Shown: positions 44,701 through 54,936 of the stretch, in pieces
How the letters are laid out: each line of letters begins with the position of its first letter
Numbering within the stretch: the first letter of the stretch is position 1
Source of the DNA: Pelodera strongyloides
Taxonomy: Eukaryota > Nematoda > Chromadorea > Rhabditida > Rhabditidae
Length of the DNA stretch: 64,000 nt
Direction: 5' to 3'
Assembly (NCBI GenBank): GCA_036852015.1
Contig: JAANDG010000139.1
Location: forward strand, 124,001-188,000
Program-made: the position numbers and the translations under genes
The notes under the pieces: model-generated
Database searches by the model: none
Seen by the model: the letters and a program-made list of their open reading frames with translations, nothing else
Told to the model about the DNA's origin: nothing

Positions 44701-47362
44701 CAAGTACTCTTTGTATGTTCCAGTCTTCTTTGTGACGTTACGGTTAATTTCGTGGAACTTATCAAACAATCCCAAGTATGAAATGTAGTCGACGCGCTAA
44801 AAACATGAAGTTACAAAGGCGATCAAGTGGAGCGACCGCAGCTAATAAATAAATAATAACCAGACTAATATATAATTATATAATACAAGATCTCACACTC
44901 CCACCTCCCACGTGGCCATACCCATGTTCTCGCAAAACCAGGTGAACAAAATGCTAGCAAAACAACATAGGCCAATACAGCCATCTAGAGACAGTAAACA
45001 AAATTTTAACTCGTCTTTTTGGCATGTTTATGTTTAAACGAGCAAAATTATACATAAACGGGTTGGTTCTCTGCAATTCAAGGGCTCACACTCACAATCA
45101 GGCCTTATTCCAAGTTGTTTTACGTCGATAAACATACAATAGATTATAGAAAATAAACCCACCTTAATTCCCTTCAGATTCAGATACTTGTCGTGGCAAA
45201 TGTGCAGATCCAAGTAGCGTCCGTAGCCCTAAAAAAAATATTTTGTTCGAGTTAATCGAGCAATCAATAAAATCAAAAAGACTACTAAGGATTTCACGCT
45301 CGTATATTACTCCAAAATATACAAATGGGTAAAATGTGGGTAACCTGATCAAGTAAATCAAGTAAGTCAAGTTTACGCATTGACTGTTGGCTGAACAGTA
45401 TTGTTCAAATGACGCTCGCATCATTTGAACAATACTGTTCAGCCAACAGTCAAAGCACAAGCACTGAAGTACTGAGCGCTGAAACATGTCCATATTCATG
45501 ATCAAAAAATCGTAAAATTAAGACTTATAATTACGAGAATGTGTTAAATTTAAACGATTGCATCGGTTTCAGAATCCTTATATTTTCCCCAACCATAAAA
45601 CAGTAGTGAATTTAATGTTTTTGTAGATTCGTTAAACTTAGCCCTGCTAGTTTTTCTCAAGACAACTAAAGTAACATGTAACTAAAGTAAGAGAAAAACT
45701 AGCAGGTTGAGGTTGCTAGTTTAACGAATCTAAAAAAAATAATTAATAAACACTACTGTCTTTTCGGGAGTCGTACTAGCTCGAAGATTCTACCTATTCT
45801 ATAAAGAACAGTTGTATGTTTGAACAAACCTCCTCATCCGTAAAAGTGACCATATCGGGCTCCTCTCTTTCCGGATCATTTGCTTCGGAGTTGATCTTTT
45901 GAAACTCGATCGACAGACAATGTGCAGGCTAGAGGAAAGATATGTAATATGTTAAACTGGAAATATTCTGCTGAACATAACAAGCAACTTTGTCTTATTT
46001 TTCTAGAACCGAAAGAAGCCCAGTGTGTCTTTCTCGTTCAACAAAGTGCTAATTCACATGCTACGCCATCCACATTCAGTCGTATACTAAATACTAAACT
46101 AACACACTATACTACATACTATACTTATAACAAATATAATACTAAATACTATACTAAAACGGGAAAAATTATGTACTGGGTACTGGCCACTGGATATCAC
46201 TTATCACTATGTTGGGCAATTGGCCAGGCATGAAGAAAGTAGCCTTGAAGAGTGTAAGTACCATACCTCATCCGGGTTTCTCTTATGTTGGTCCTTTAGA
46301 GACTTCAGTCTTGAGTAAAATTCCGCGAATTCATTAGGCCCGGCAATTTGTTCCAGCTCCTGCGGATACAAATATAATTTTGTGGAATATTACATTCTTG
46401 TCTTTCTGATTTGTATATATGACTCGCCTAGGTACTATCGCGAGATAGCATGACTGCATGATAGCGTTTAGGGCGCATTCGAGTTGGACATTTTCCGGAA
46501 AAGAAAAGAAAACTTTTGGTTCGAGATGGATTTCACCAGAAAAGAATGCAATTGCCACGCATACACATGCAAATGATCGATTGACTTTAGTTTCAATTAC
46601 GGTACAATTGCATTTTCGACAATTATTTTGCGTGTATTATTTTTTTTCTGGGTGTCCATCTCGAACCACTTTTTTCTTTTCTTTTCCGGAAAATGTCCAA
46701 CTCGAATGCGCCCTTATATTATTAATATGTCATTTATTTTATACATGCATTATTAATGTGATGAGAACGTTTATATGGAAACTAGGCAATGACACATCAG
46801 CAGATGGTGATGCCGTATCAAAAAACTAATAGGGTTAAAAGAGGACAGAGACCGTAACCATAAATTGCTCACCCTTTCTCGTTCGCCTCTTTCATCGACA
46901 TACGTCTTCTCCAGTCGTTTCGTAGCTTGGAAATACCTCTGCAAAATAATACTATTATAACATCACATTGCTCGTAATAGAGACCAATTTACTATCAATG
47001 AAAAGTTCAAGAATAGCAACGTATGCCGAAGCAGTCCACTTCCACTGCTGTTTCAAGTATTCTTTTTAAGCAAAAGCTTGTGCAGGAGTGCAGGTAAAAA
47101 TAAATAATAAGAATAATAATAAAATACACGCTTGAAACAGGCCGGATCCATTTTACTTTTCGAGCATAATAAATAAAATGAAAAAAGGTTATCGTTCAGT
47201 TCAAAAAAGCAAACGAACATCAGCCATGATGGCGACTCTGGTTTGGCTGTTAATATGGGCCTTGTGACTTTTCTTGTCGCACATTGTCTCCGTCATGATA
47301 GCATCGACAATACGTTCGCGCTCCTCGTGCAACTTTCTTTGTGATTCCAAGATTGACTCCAT
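38751..47362 (-). CDS. sf3a3: Splicing factor 3A subunit 3 (SF3a60)
   Basis: Fifteen in-phase minus-strand exons (47362-47219, 46938-46873, 46359-46267, 45928-45830, 45228-45163, 44796-44698, 43959-43885, 43507-43445, 42264-42137, 41661-41509, 40922-40846, 40182-40092, 39664-39541, 39331-39260, 38903-38751) give exactly 500 residues, against 501 in human SF3A3. SF3A is part of the U2 snRNP and helps the branch site be recognised in the nucleus. Recognisable segments are the N-terminal [18 protein letters not shown], the [13 protein letters not shown] region, a SAP-like [17 protein letters not shown], an acidic linker, and the matrin/U1-type zinc finger (Cys407, Cys410, His424, His430). It ends in the conserved [14 protein letters not shown] acceptor 18 nt before the ATG suggests trans-splicing. 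All key residues are present. The introns are crowded with MITEs, a 23-bp array and two hairpins. Confidence 0.97.
41297..41473. mobile_element. Family B MITE, copy 6
   Basis: TTAAAGCGAAATACCGGTCG to CCTGTATTTCGCTTTAA, 177 bp, in sf3a3 intron 10, 36 bp from exon 10. Confidence 0.85.
42636..42883. mobile_element. Family E MITE, copy 3
   Basis: 248 bp, AGGGCGCATTCGAGATGGAC to CATCTCGAATGCGCCCTA. Very close to copy 4 at 46468, also in sf3a3. Confidence 0.85.
43041..43258. repeat. 23-bp tandem array, about 9.5 units
   Basis: Unit of 23 bp: GGTAAGTCTGG followed by TCAGCTAAGACT. Nearly identical units apart from the last two (TCTGCTAAG). Every unit contains GGTAAGT on the plus strand. Lies in sf3a3 intron 8, antisense to the gene. 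Confidence 0.95.
44520..44675. mobile_element. Family D MITE fragment
   Basis: GGTATGGCAAGGGGTTAGTG at the left; GTTGTCCAACATATGTTTCA and CATACCACTTTAA at the right. Ends about 23 bp from sf3a3 exon 6. Confidence 0.55.
45380..45453. repeat. Perfect 33-bp hairpin with 8-nt loop
   Basis: Arms 45380-45412 and 45421-45453 are exact reverse complements (TTGACTGTTGGCTGAACAGT and on), around the loop CGCTCGCA. In sf3a3 intron 4. Confidence 0.95.
45624..45731. repeat. Imperfect long hairpin
   Basis: TAGATTCGTTAAACT and TGCTAGTTTTTCTC on the left pair with GAGAAAAACTAGCA and AGTTTAACGAATCTA on the right. Same sf3a3 intron as the 45380 hairpin. Confidence 0.85.
46468..46716. mobile_element. Family E MITE, copy 4
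   Basis: 249 bp, AGGGCGCATTCGAGTTGGAC to CAACTCGAATGCGCCCTTA. The A-to-T change is matched in both arms. In sf3a3 intron 2. Confidence 0.85.
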
Positions 47363-47380
47363 TTTCGGTGTGGTTCGACG

Positions 47381-48855
47381 CTGGAACAGGGTATACAATT
47401 TTAAGAAGGAGACTTTGATTACAAAAAGTAAGAACGGAAAACATCAAAGTGAGTCGCCAACACAAACTAAACCCAGGAGAAACAAATGAAAATGCCAGAA
47501 TAAATTGCTATATAATCTTTCGGTCTAACCGAAGGTGGCTGAAGTGCACTGATAGGCACACAACGACAATTTCAATAGAAGACAGCCAACCGAAATGAAG
47601 GAACGATGTACAAAGAATAAGAAATAGTTAGAGAAAACAAATGAAGCTATCGAAACTCCAATTTCATTTGCATTTTCGAATCTTCGGAAAATTCTGAGTA
47701 AGAAGTTTGCGCAAATCTAGTACTGCATTTGCATTGATCTTCGTTAGAAGAAATGTAAAAAGCACCGTGCGCGTGCCGTGCAGATCTGGTTCGCATCGAT
47801 GCTAACTGAGTGCCTGCAAATATTCCAAGAACTACGGTAGCGTGTGCGCGCGAAATAACCTCCGATCGTAGTTTTTATTGTGCAAAAGTAAAACAACTTC
47901 TAATTTTGCAACACACAAAGTAACACAACACAAAACGCGCGCTATTATCTCAACCAACCTATAAGTGATCGAATCATGAACCTTTCAATTGGGAAAAAAC
48001 TAATAGTTTTAAACTTTATTGTTATTGCATATAATATTGAAAGAAAAATTACGATTGTTCTGCTTTCGAAGTAGAGCTAACCACAAAACATATAATAAGA
48101 ACGAGCCTATACTTGCCAAACATAATTTTAGCTGTTGTGCGGGATACGCATTTACGCAACCAATGAAAATCGTAACTAACTACATGTCATTATATAAAAC
48201 AAATATAACGTTGACGTAAAATTTCCCTTCGCTGACATTCGTAGGATATATAACAATTTTTATAGTGTTTGGCTTGGTACCGCTCATTGTCAATGAATTA
48301 AGTGAAAAGGCCTAGATTGTTGGCAGGTTCGCTGATGAAACTCCATATGAGAGACTGGCGAAGAAGTACAGGTTTGCCATACGTGCGCCGCCTGAGGCTA
48401 CTACAGGCAATCTTACTAAAATGGGCATACTGCATACTATATGAAACGTCTGAAACATATTTTCCAATATTTAATAAAATTCGATTTGCTTATTTTCTTA
48501 TACCAAACGCCTGAAACGTAGAATTATGCTTCGTTTACACAACAAAAAAGTAAACTCTTCTCCTTTATGTAATAAGAAGATTATGGTGCAGCGTATATTG
48601 CGTTTTCTTGATGAAACATATAATGTTGTAACTATTATATTAATATTCGAACAAATTAAAATACGTAAGGATTGTGTATATAAGATTGCAGTTTCCCGTA
48701 AATCATCTTTCAGACATCTACGCCACCCAATGGATGCCGACCTTCGTAAGTTTTCCTGATTCAGCACTTTTTTTAATTCTCGTGAATTTACGCCCAATCC
48801 TTGGTGGGCTCTCGCCCATACAGCCCATCTAGTTGGTAAATACATTAATGTTTTG
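47381..48855. other. Intergenic upstream of sf3a3
   Basis: No supported exon. 48375-48530 holds GCCGCCTGAGGCTACT and two GAAACGTCTGAAAC-type words related to family K and to 49940-50350. 47400-48300 is AT-rich with nothing recognised. The sf3a3 promoter should lie just right of 47380. Confidence 0.45.
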
Positions 48856-49346
48856 GGCTAAACTTCGGTTTAGACAGTCAACCCCGATTGTCGATTTTAT
48901 GGTGTTAATCGAATCAGTTTTTCATGCTGAGGAAGATAAAAGCAAAATTAAGCGTCGGTCACTAAAAATAAAAAAGTTATGACATGGTGAAGTTGTTCAA
49001 ATTTAGCTCTGGAAAATGAAAAATAAGGGGGCGTGGCCAAGAATAGAATGAAAATTTATCGTCTATTTTAGCCAACACTGCAAATAACAAGAAACAGTGA
49101 CATATTAGCATGCAATTTTCGAATATTCAAATTAGCATATTCAGTCGTCTATTTAAATCCACGCCTGGTATGGAAGCGCTATTATCATGACTACTAGTAT
49201 CTTTGTATTATTATAGGGACCCACAGTGGGTCGGAGGGTGACATGAAAGGGGCGGAGCAAGATGGGATGCGTTCATTGCCATTTTATGTTTTAGCTATTT
49301 TTTATGAGTTGATATTAAAATATATTTATTTATTAAATATTGTTTA

Positions 49347-49800
49347 TAGAAATCGGTCTGCAAACCACGAAGCCCACTAGCCACATTTGTTTGGAGCATT
49401 TTCTGGTAATAAACCATAGGTTGAAAGTTTCTGGTTCTTCTGAATTTTCGCTGACCAATTTACATACTGAGGTTGGACATCGAGTGACCATTACATAAAA
49501 TTAGTTATAGTGAAAACATGGCTGTCGATACCGACCCAGAAACCACGAAGCCCCCTAGACACATGTTTAGCGCATTTACGGTTGATAAACTTTATGTTGA
49601 AACTTTCTGGTTTTTCTAAATTCTCGTCGACCAATTTGTACAGTTCGGTTGGCCATAAGGTGACCATTACATTAAATTAGTTATATTGAAAATATGGCTA
49701 TAGGTACCGGTCCATCAACGACGTAGCACCACATATCGTTGGAGCATTTTTGATTAATAATCTTTACGTTGAAATTTACCAGCTTACAAACTGGCCGACC
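49347..49800 (-). repeat. Left subterminal array of the foldback element
   Basis: About 2.5 diverged units of 178-185 bp, marked by AACCACGAAGCCC, GTTGAAAGTTTCTGGTTCTT and TTAGTTATA. Inverted relative to 52055-52775. Confidence 0.85.
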
Positions 49801-50404
49801 AGCTTACAAACTCTGGTGTTTTAAATTCCGTATTTCCTTTGTTTAGATTTTTGACTTTAGTTTGGAGGGGAAATATATCCACTTTGACGTCAAGCTAAAT
49901 TAATGACGCTTATATACTACCAGACGGCTATCCCCGCCTGACGCCTGAAGCCACTATTCAGGCGATCGTACAAAAAAGGTCATACTGCTTCTTATATATA
50001 TGAAACGTTTGAAACGTAGCTTCCAAATTTTTTGCAATAAAATTTGGCTGTGCTTATGTTGAAGTGCTCGAAAAGTAGCCATATCTTTACCACAAGCTGA
50101 CACCGACCTTCCTTTTATACCGAGAGCGGTTTTGAGATATTCTAATTTTCATTGCGGACATCCAAGCCTTCAAATTCTTCTCCTTTCTATCTTACCAGGC
50201 ATCGAATGCTATGCAAATGATACTTCGAAGTGCGCATATTTATATGAAACGTCTGAAGCGCATAATCCAATGTGTATGTTAATAGATCCTTTTGTGTTTA
50301 TTTTGGAAATATGCGAACAGTTGCCCTCTTATACCAAATGTCTGAAATGTAGAAAAATTCTTGTGGTCGTTATCACAAAAAAAATCACCCGGCTTCAAAC
50401 TCTT

Positions 50405-50870
50405 CTCCTTTATATAATACCAGTCGGCTCCCGCCGCCTGAGGCGACTTACATGGAAATGTGATTGGTTTAGCATGGGCATACTTATATACAAAGTTTCA
50501 AACGTATCATAAGAAATTCACATAATAGGAAACAATTGCATATGCATAGATATTGAGCTGCGAAACTCTTTTTATACCCGAACAGGAAATTTGCATTTCG
50601 TAACGCACATCGGTATGCAAATTAGGCTACAGTTACTCTTTTATATAATAAGATAATCATCTTCTTATTATATAAAAGAGTAACTGTAGGAATGTAGCGT
50701 GTGCTTGCACTTACGTTACGAAAGAATAATTCGAATAAATTGTTCCGCTTCGGGTATAAAAGAGTGCCGCAGGTCAAATTAGAATATTCACACGTAAAAA
50801 AAGTGTCTTCATTCGTAAAAATTTTCGCCTACGGACGTTTCATAAGTATCGAAAGACGCCTCGGAGGCGT
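50405..50870. mobile_element. Family K left and right arms head to head
   Basis: CCGCCTGAGGCGACTTACAT... ends CTCTTTTATATAATAAGAT. After four bases the inverse ATCTTATTATATAAAAGAG begins and runs to AAGTATCGAAAGACGCC. The separate arms occur alone at 22015 and 36411. Confidence 0.75.
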
Positions 50871-52054
50871 AGCTGTCTGGTAATAAGATATTCCCCATTT
50901 TGAGAAACAATAATCTGAAGACTCAAAGCCACGCCCTCGTTTTTTCCTAAAAACTAAACGACAAAACATAACAAAAAAAGTCTGTTCCATGTCAGAATCG
51001 TTGCAACCAATAAGAAAACACATTCTAGAGGAGAAACATTGTATCTTAGGCTTCCTACTACATATATTCCCAGCTACCGGTGTACAAATAAGTCTTACTA
51101 ATATACTAATCGGACGAAAGAGGATTTTTCCCTGTGCTAAATTTTTGCTTACTACGGTAACACTCATTGTGAGAACAAAATAGTTGTTTATTGGACCCAA
51201 GATGCGCGCCCAAACACTCTTTGATTTGGCATCGTCAGCTTACTCAGATTCCACCACCTATTGCAAAGTGCCAAGAAAGAGTGGATGTTCGATCGAACAC
51301 ACTGCGTTTGAGTTTCTCGCACCTATTTGGCCAACCCGAATGTCTTCCGCGCGTACCAATTTTTTTCGGGAAACAACCACAAAACGATGCGGCCCAACTC
51401 AACAGTTCTCGGTGGAGGTGTTTAGATAGATTGTAATGACGCGTATAGCGTATACCAAATCAGTCCTTTTTTGGCGAATCGCTCAATGAAAGCAATTTTC
51501 GAACCGCTCAGCTAAACAATTATTACTGACGAGTCCGCCTATCGAAAGGAAGTCAATTGTCATGCATGGAGAGAGTGCATGGGCGAAAAACTAGCGAAAC
51601 GCTCCCACTCAGCGTAAATTTGGGCGCTTCGCTATGAATTATGAAGGTGGATGAGCGTTTCGCTAAAAAGGAACATACATAGATAGGTTGGGAATTATAT
51701 GTAAGTACTTTGTCACTTCACGATCTTTAAAGGGGTAGTATTTCGTAAAGGCATTGGGTATTTTATAGTAATTTTACAGGCGGCCTCAATTTTCCAAGTC
51801 ATTTTTTTTCGTTATTATAATGTGCTATCGATTTTCATTGTCCCTCGACATTGTCACATTTCAAATTCTAAGTGATTCACGGCTCAATAATTTGTCCCAG
51901 CGATAATTCATAAAACATTCATAAACGGACTCAACCGATCCAAAATGTACTGTGGCATATCATCTGTCATTTATTTATGTCATTTATATGTCAATTATTC
52001 GTAGGGTATCACCTGTGTAGTCGCCGCAGGCGGCTATAGCCCTCTGGTTTTCAA

Positions 52055-52775
52055 TATAACTAATTTCAGTAATGATCACTCGGTGGCCAACCTAAGTATG
52101 TAAATTGGTCGGCGAAAATTCAGAAGAACCAGAAACTTTCAACCTATGGTTTATTAACCGAAAATGTTCCAAATATATGTGGTTAGGGGGCTTTGTGGTT
52201 TCTGGACCGGTGTCTATAGCCATATTTTTAATATAACTAATTTTATGTCAAGGTCACCTCATGACCAACCTAAGTATGTAAATTGGTCCGCGAAAATTCA
52301 GAAGAACCAGAAACTTTCAACATATGGTTTATGAACCGAAAATGCTCCAAATATATGTGGTTAGGGGGCTTCGTGGTTTCTGGACCGGTACCTATAGCCA
52401 TATTTTTAATATAACTAATTTTATGTCAAGGTCACCTCATGACCAACCTAAGTATGTAAATTGGTCGGCGAAAATTCAGAAGAACCAGAAACTTTCAACA
52501 TATGGTTTATTAACCGAAAATGCTCCAAATATATGTGGTTAGGGGGCTTCATGGTTTCTGGACCGGTACCAATAGCCGTATTTTTAATATAACTAATTTT
52601 ATGTAATGGTCACCTCATGACTAACCTAAGTGTGCAAATTGGTCGGCGAAAATTCAGAAGAACCAGAAACTTTCAACATATGGTTTATTAACCGAAAATG
52701 TTCCAAATATATGTGGCTAGGGGGCTTCGTGGTTTCTGGACCGGTATCTATAGCCGAATTTTTAATATAACTAAT
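52055..52775 (+). repeat. Right subterminal array of the foldback element
   Basis: Four units of about 178 bp, marked by AACCTAAGTATGTAAATTGG, AGAACCAGAAACTTTCAAC and GGTTTCTGGACCGGT. More homogeneous than the left array. Confidence 0.9.
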
Positions 52776-52907
52776 TTTCTGTGACCAAAAATGTTGCAAA
52801 ATGGTTTTTCGCGAAAAGCGTCGATTTTTCGTCATTTGTATGCAAGCGGAGCGCTTCGCACCGTGCCACTTTCTGCTTTTCACCCACCGACCCACTGTGG
52901 ACCATTG

Positions 52908-52974
52908 CAAGCGCCCGCACACACGCTGCGCGGCGGGGCCGGGCCCCGCCGCGCAGCGTGTGTGCGGGCGCTTG
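52908..52974. repeat. Perfect 32-bp GC-rich palindrome 1
   Basis: Arms 52908-52939 and 52943-52974 are exact reverse complements, with loop CGG. The arm contains GCCCGCACACACGCTGCGCG. It is followed by CCCTTCGGCAGCGCGT. Confidence 0.97.
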
Positions 52975-53020
52975 CCCTTCGGCAGCGCGTATGTGGCACA
53001 TTTTTCTATCATTAGCAGCA

Positions 53021-53075
53021 CCCGCACACACGCTGCGCGGTGGGGCCCGGCCCCACCGCGCAGCGTGTGTGCGGG
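53021..53075. repeat. Perfect 26-bp GC-rich palindrome 2
   Basis: Arms 53021-53046 and 53050-53075 with loop CCG. Same arm as palindrome 1 except CGGCGGGG to CGGTGGGG, with the matching change in the other arm. It is followed by the small hairpin GCCCTTCGGGC. Confidence 0.97.
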
Positions 53076-53529
53076 CACTGCCCTTCGGGCAGCGCGTTTG
53101 TGGCATTCTTTTACTATCATTATCAGCGCGTTAAAGTCGCAGTTGTTTCATGATTAACCAATTGACACCGTTACCTTTGCACCGCACCTCTTACCTTAGC
53201 TTTTCACCTTTTTACTTTTAAACATGCATTCGTTTCCGATGTGGGCCCTTTCCGAAATCAATGGCCTCTGCTCTGATAAGATGGCACATTATGAAGACAG
53301 TTTTCAGATTTCCCGACTGGCGCGGACTTATCACCAATAGGCTTCATGACCATTCACTTACCCTTTTGATGTTGTAAGGTATGAAGACTCCAATAGATAG
53401 ACTAAATTTGTGCGTACTTTTAAATATATTCTTGGCCCCGCCTCTCATGTGTCCTTCTCCATAAATTTACGACTTTTCTCAGGCATATATGCTCATCACA
53501 CATAGATGTGAGCGAGTAGAATCCAGGTT

Positions 53530-53830
53530 CCCTTTTTTGTCAGAAGATTGGGGCCTTCATTGTAGCTCCAATCCAGGGCGGTGTTCTTGGCCGATTGGCC
53601 CCGTAGAGCGAACTAGTGGGTAGAGAGCAGGGAACGACTATTATCGAATGGTCGAATGCAGGGAAGCGGAATACAAAGATTATAGAGCAAAATGGCCGTC
53701 CAAAGGCTAGGCAAGGAAAGTTCCCTAACCTTATTCCCGGCGCCGTGACAGGTTAGCACGATGTTAGTACTGGACGGGATTCAAACCCGTGAGAGACGAG
53801 AACTTTGCCAGTGAGTCGTGGCCAAATGTA
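53530..53830 (-). mobile_element. tRNA-like / SINE-like segment inside the foldback element
   Basis: The minus strand shows GACTCACTGG and then GGTTTGAATCCCGTC, a B-box-like match, at tRNA spacing. No complete cloverleaf could be drawn. Confidence 0.3.
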
Positions 53831-53980
53831 AAAAATTTCACCATGTCATAACTTTTTTATTTTTAGTGACCGACGCTTAATTTTGCTTTTATCTTCCTCA
53901 GCATGAAAAACTGATTCGATTAACACCATAAAATCCACAATCGGGGTTGACTGTCTAAACCGAAATTTTTCCATGTTTTG

Positions 53981-54690
53981 TCTATGATATATGATGAGAA
54001 TATTCTACGATATTTAGAACAGTTTTTTTTAGCTAGAATGTGGAACTCATGAAACGGAACTTTATACGGGCGCCTACGCCGCCTACGCTCTCACACATAC
54101 ATATCCATATGAAAACCAGCGGTCTCGAAAACGAAGGAATGTCAAGCCTGTGCAACAGTACGTTTTCATTTTTCAAATGTTTGTTTGACTGTAGAGTCGG
54201 TGATTAACTGTTATTGTTGTGGCCTTTGGTCTCTGTTCTTCTACTCCACGTTTCCCGCGAAACAAGAATAAATCCCGCGTTTCCTGGCAGGCTAGCACCC
54301 AATCCCACGCAATAAGAAAAGTCGCATGTTTCCTGACAGATTAGCCAATCATGTCCCGCAATTAAACATTAGGCAAGGCCTTGTGTTAGCGGCAAGGCCC
54401 CTAATTAGCGCTCGCACTAAGAACCGAATCCCGCGTTTCCTGCTTGTTTGGGAGGAAACGTGGGATTACGATTACCGCTAAACTGCGAATGAGGAACATA
54501 GAAGTTACCGCGTTCCTGGTGTTTAGAAAGGTGTCAACCCATTAGTGGAAACACAGAATACTGTTCGAATGTGTACATACATCCAAATGACTAATTATAT
54601 TATCTGAAACCGGCATGGCCAAGCCGCGGCGATATACAATAACGGCCCAACGCAGGTCAAATAAATTACGTGGCTTCTAAGTGAGATCAT
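53981..54690. other. Intergenic, nothing firm
   Basis: Contains repeated words TCCCGCGTTTCCTG, GTCGCATGTTTCCTGACAG and GGCAAGGCC in both orientations, at about 54240-54480, suggesting a decayed repeat. No exon supported. Confidence 0.4.
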
Positions 54691-54936
54691 ATGTTTAGTG
54701 ACCTGCTCACAACGAAAGAAAATTGGACACTCACTGTCTATGGTACTATTGGCATGGCCATTGTCAAAGGGCAGCTACAGAAGAAGAGGAATTCCACAAC
54801 ATAGCGGAACGGATAAGTTTTCTTTACTTAATTTCTTACATTGGAGGTCTTTTTGCTGCTTGCCCCACATTGATTATGTGCTCCCCCCCCCAATACCGGC
54901 GGTCAGCTCTTGCTTCATATACTCCAATCGAAGCTG

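Larger units (their letters stand above)
48856..53972. mobile_element. 5.1-kb foldback-type DNA transposon with 8-bp TSD
   Basis: Terminal inverted repeats at 48856-48991 and 53837-53972 match at 132 of 136 positions. Both outer ends are 5'-GG, and the element is flanked by the direct repeat ATGTTTTG (48848-48855 and 53973-53980). Inside each TIR lie tandem units of about 178 bp in opposite orientation: about 2.5 units at 49347-49800 and 4 at 52055-52775. The interior carries a head-to-head family K pair, a tRNA-like segment and two GC-rich palindromes. The longest frame inside is about 160 codons, through palindrome sequence, and no transposase is visible, so it is probably non-autonomous. 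GG ends with an 8-bp duplication fit Merlin-like elements best; hAT and P also make 8-bp duplications, so the superfamily is inference. Confidence 0.9.

Noticed and set aside
33309..47362. RING gene and sf3a3 as one operon
   Set aside because: They are on one strand, but separated by about 1.7 kb with GA runs and intergenic sequence, and each has its own acceptor near the start codon.
52626..53157. Several overlapping frames of 110-164 codons on both strands
   Set aside because: They arise from the GC-rich palindromes and the 178-bp array, where stops are rare in every frame; no splice sites or start context.
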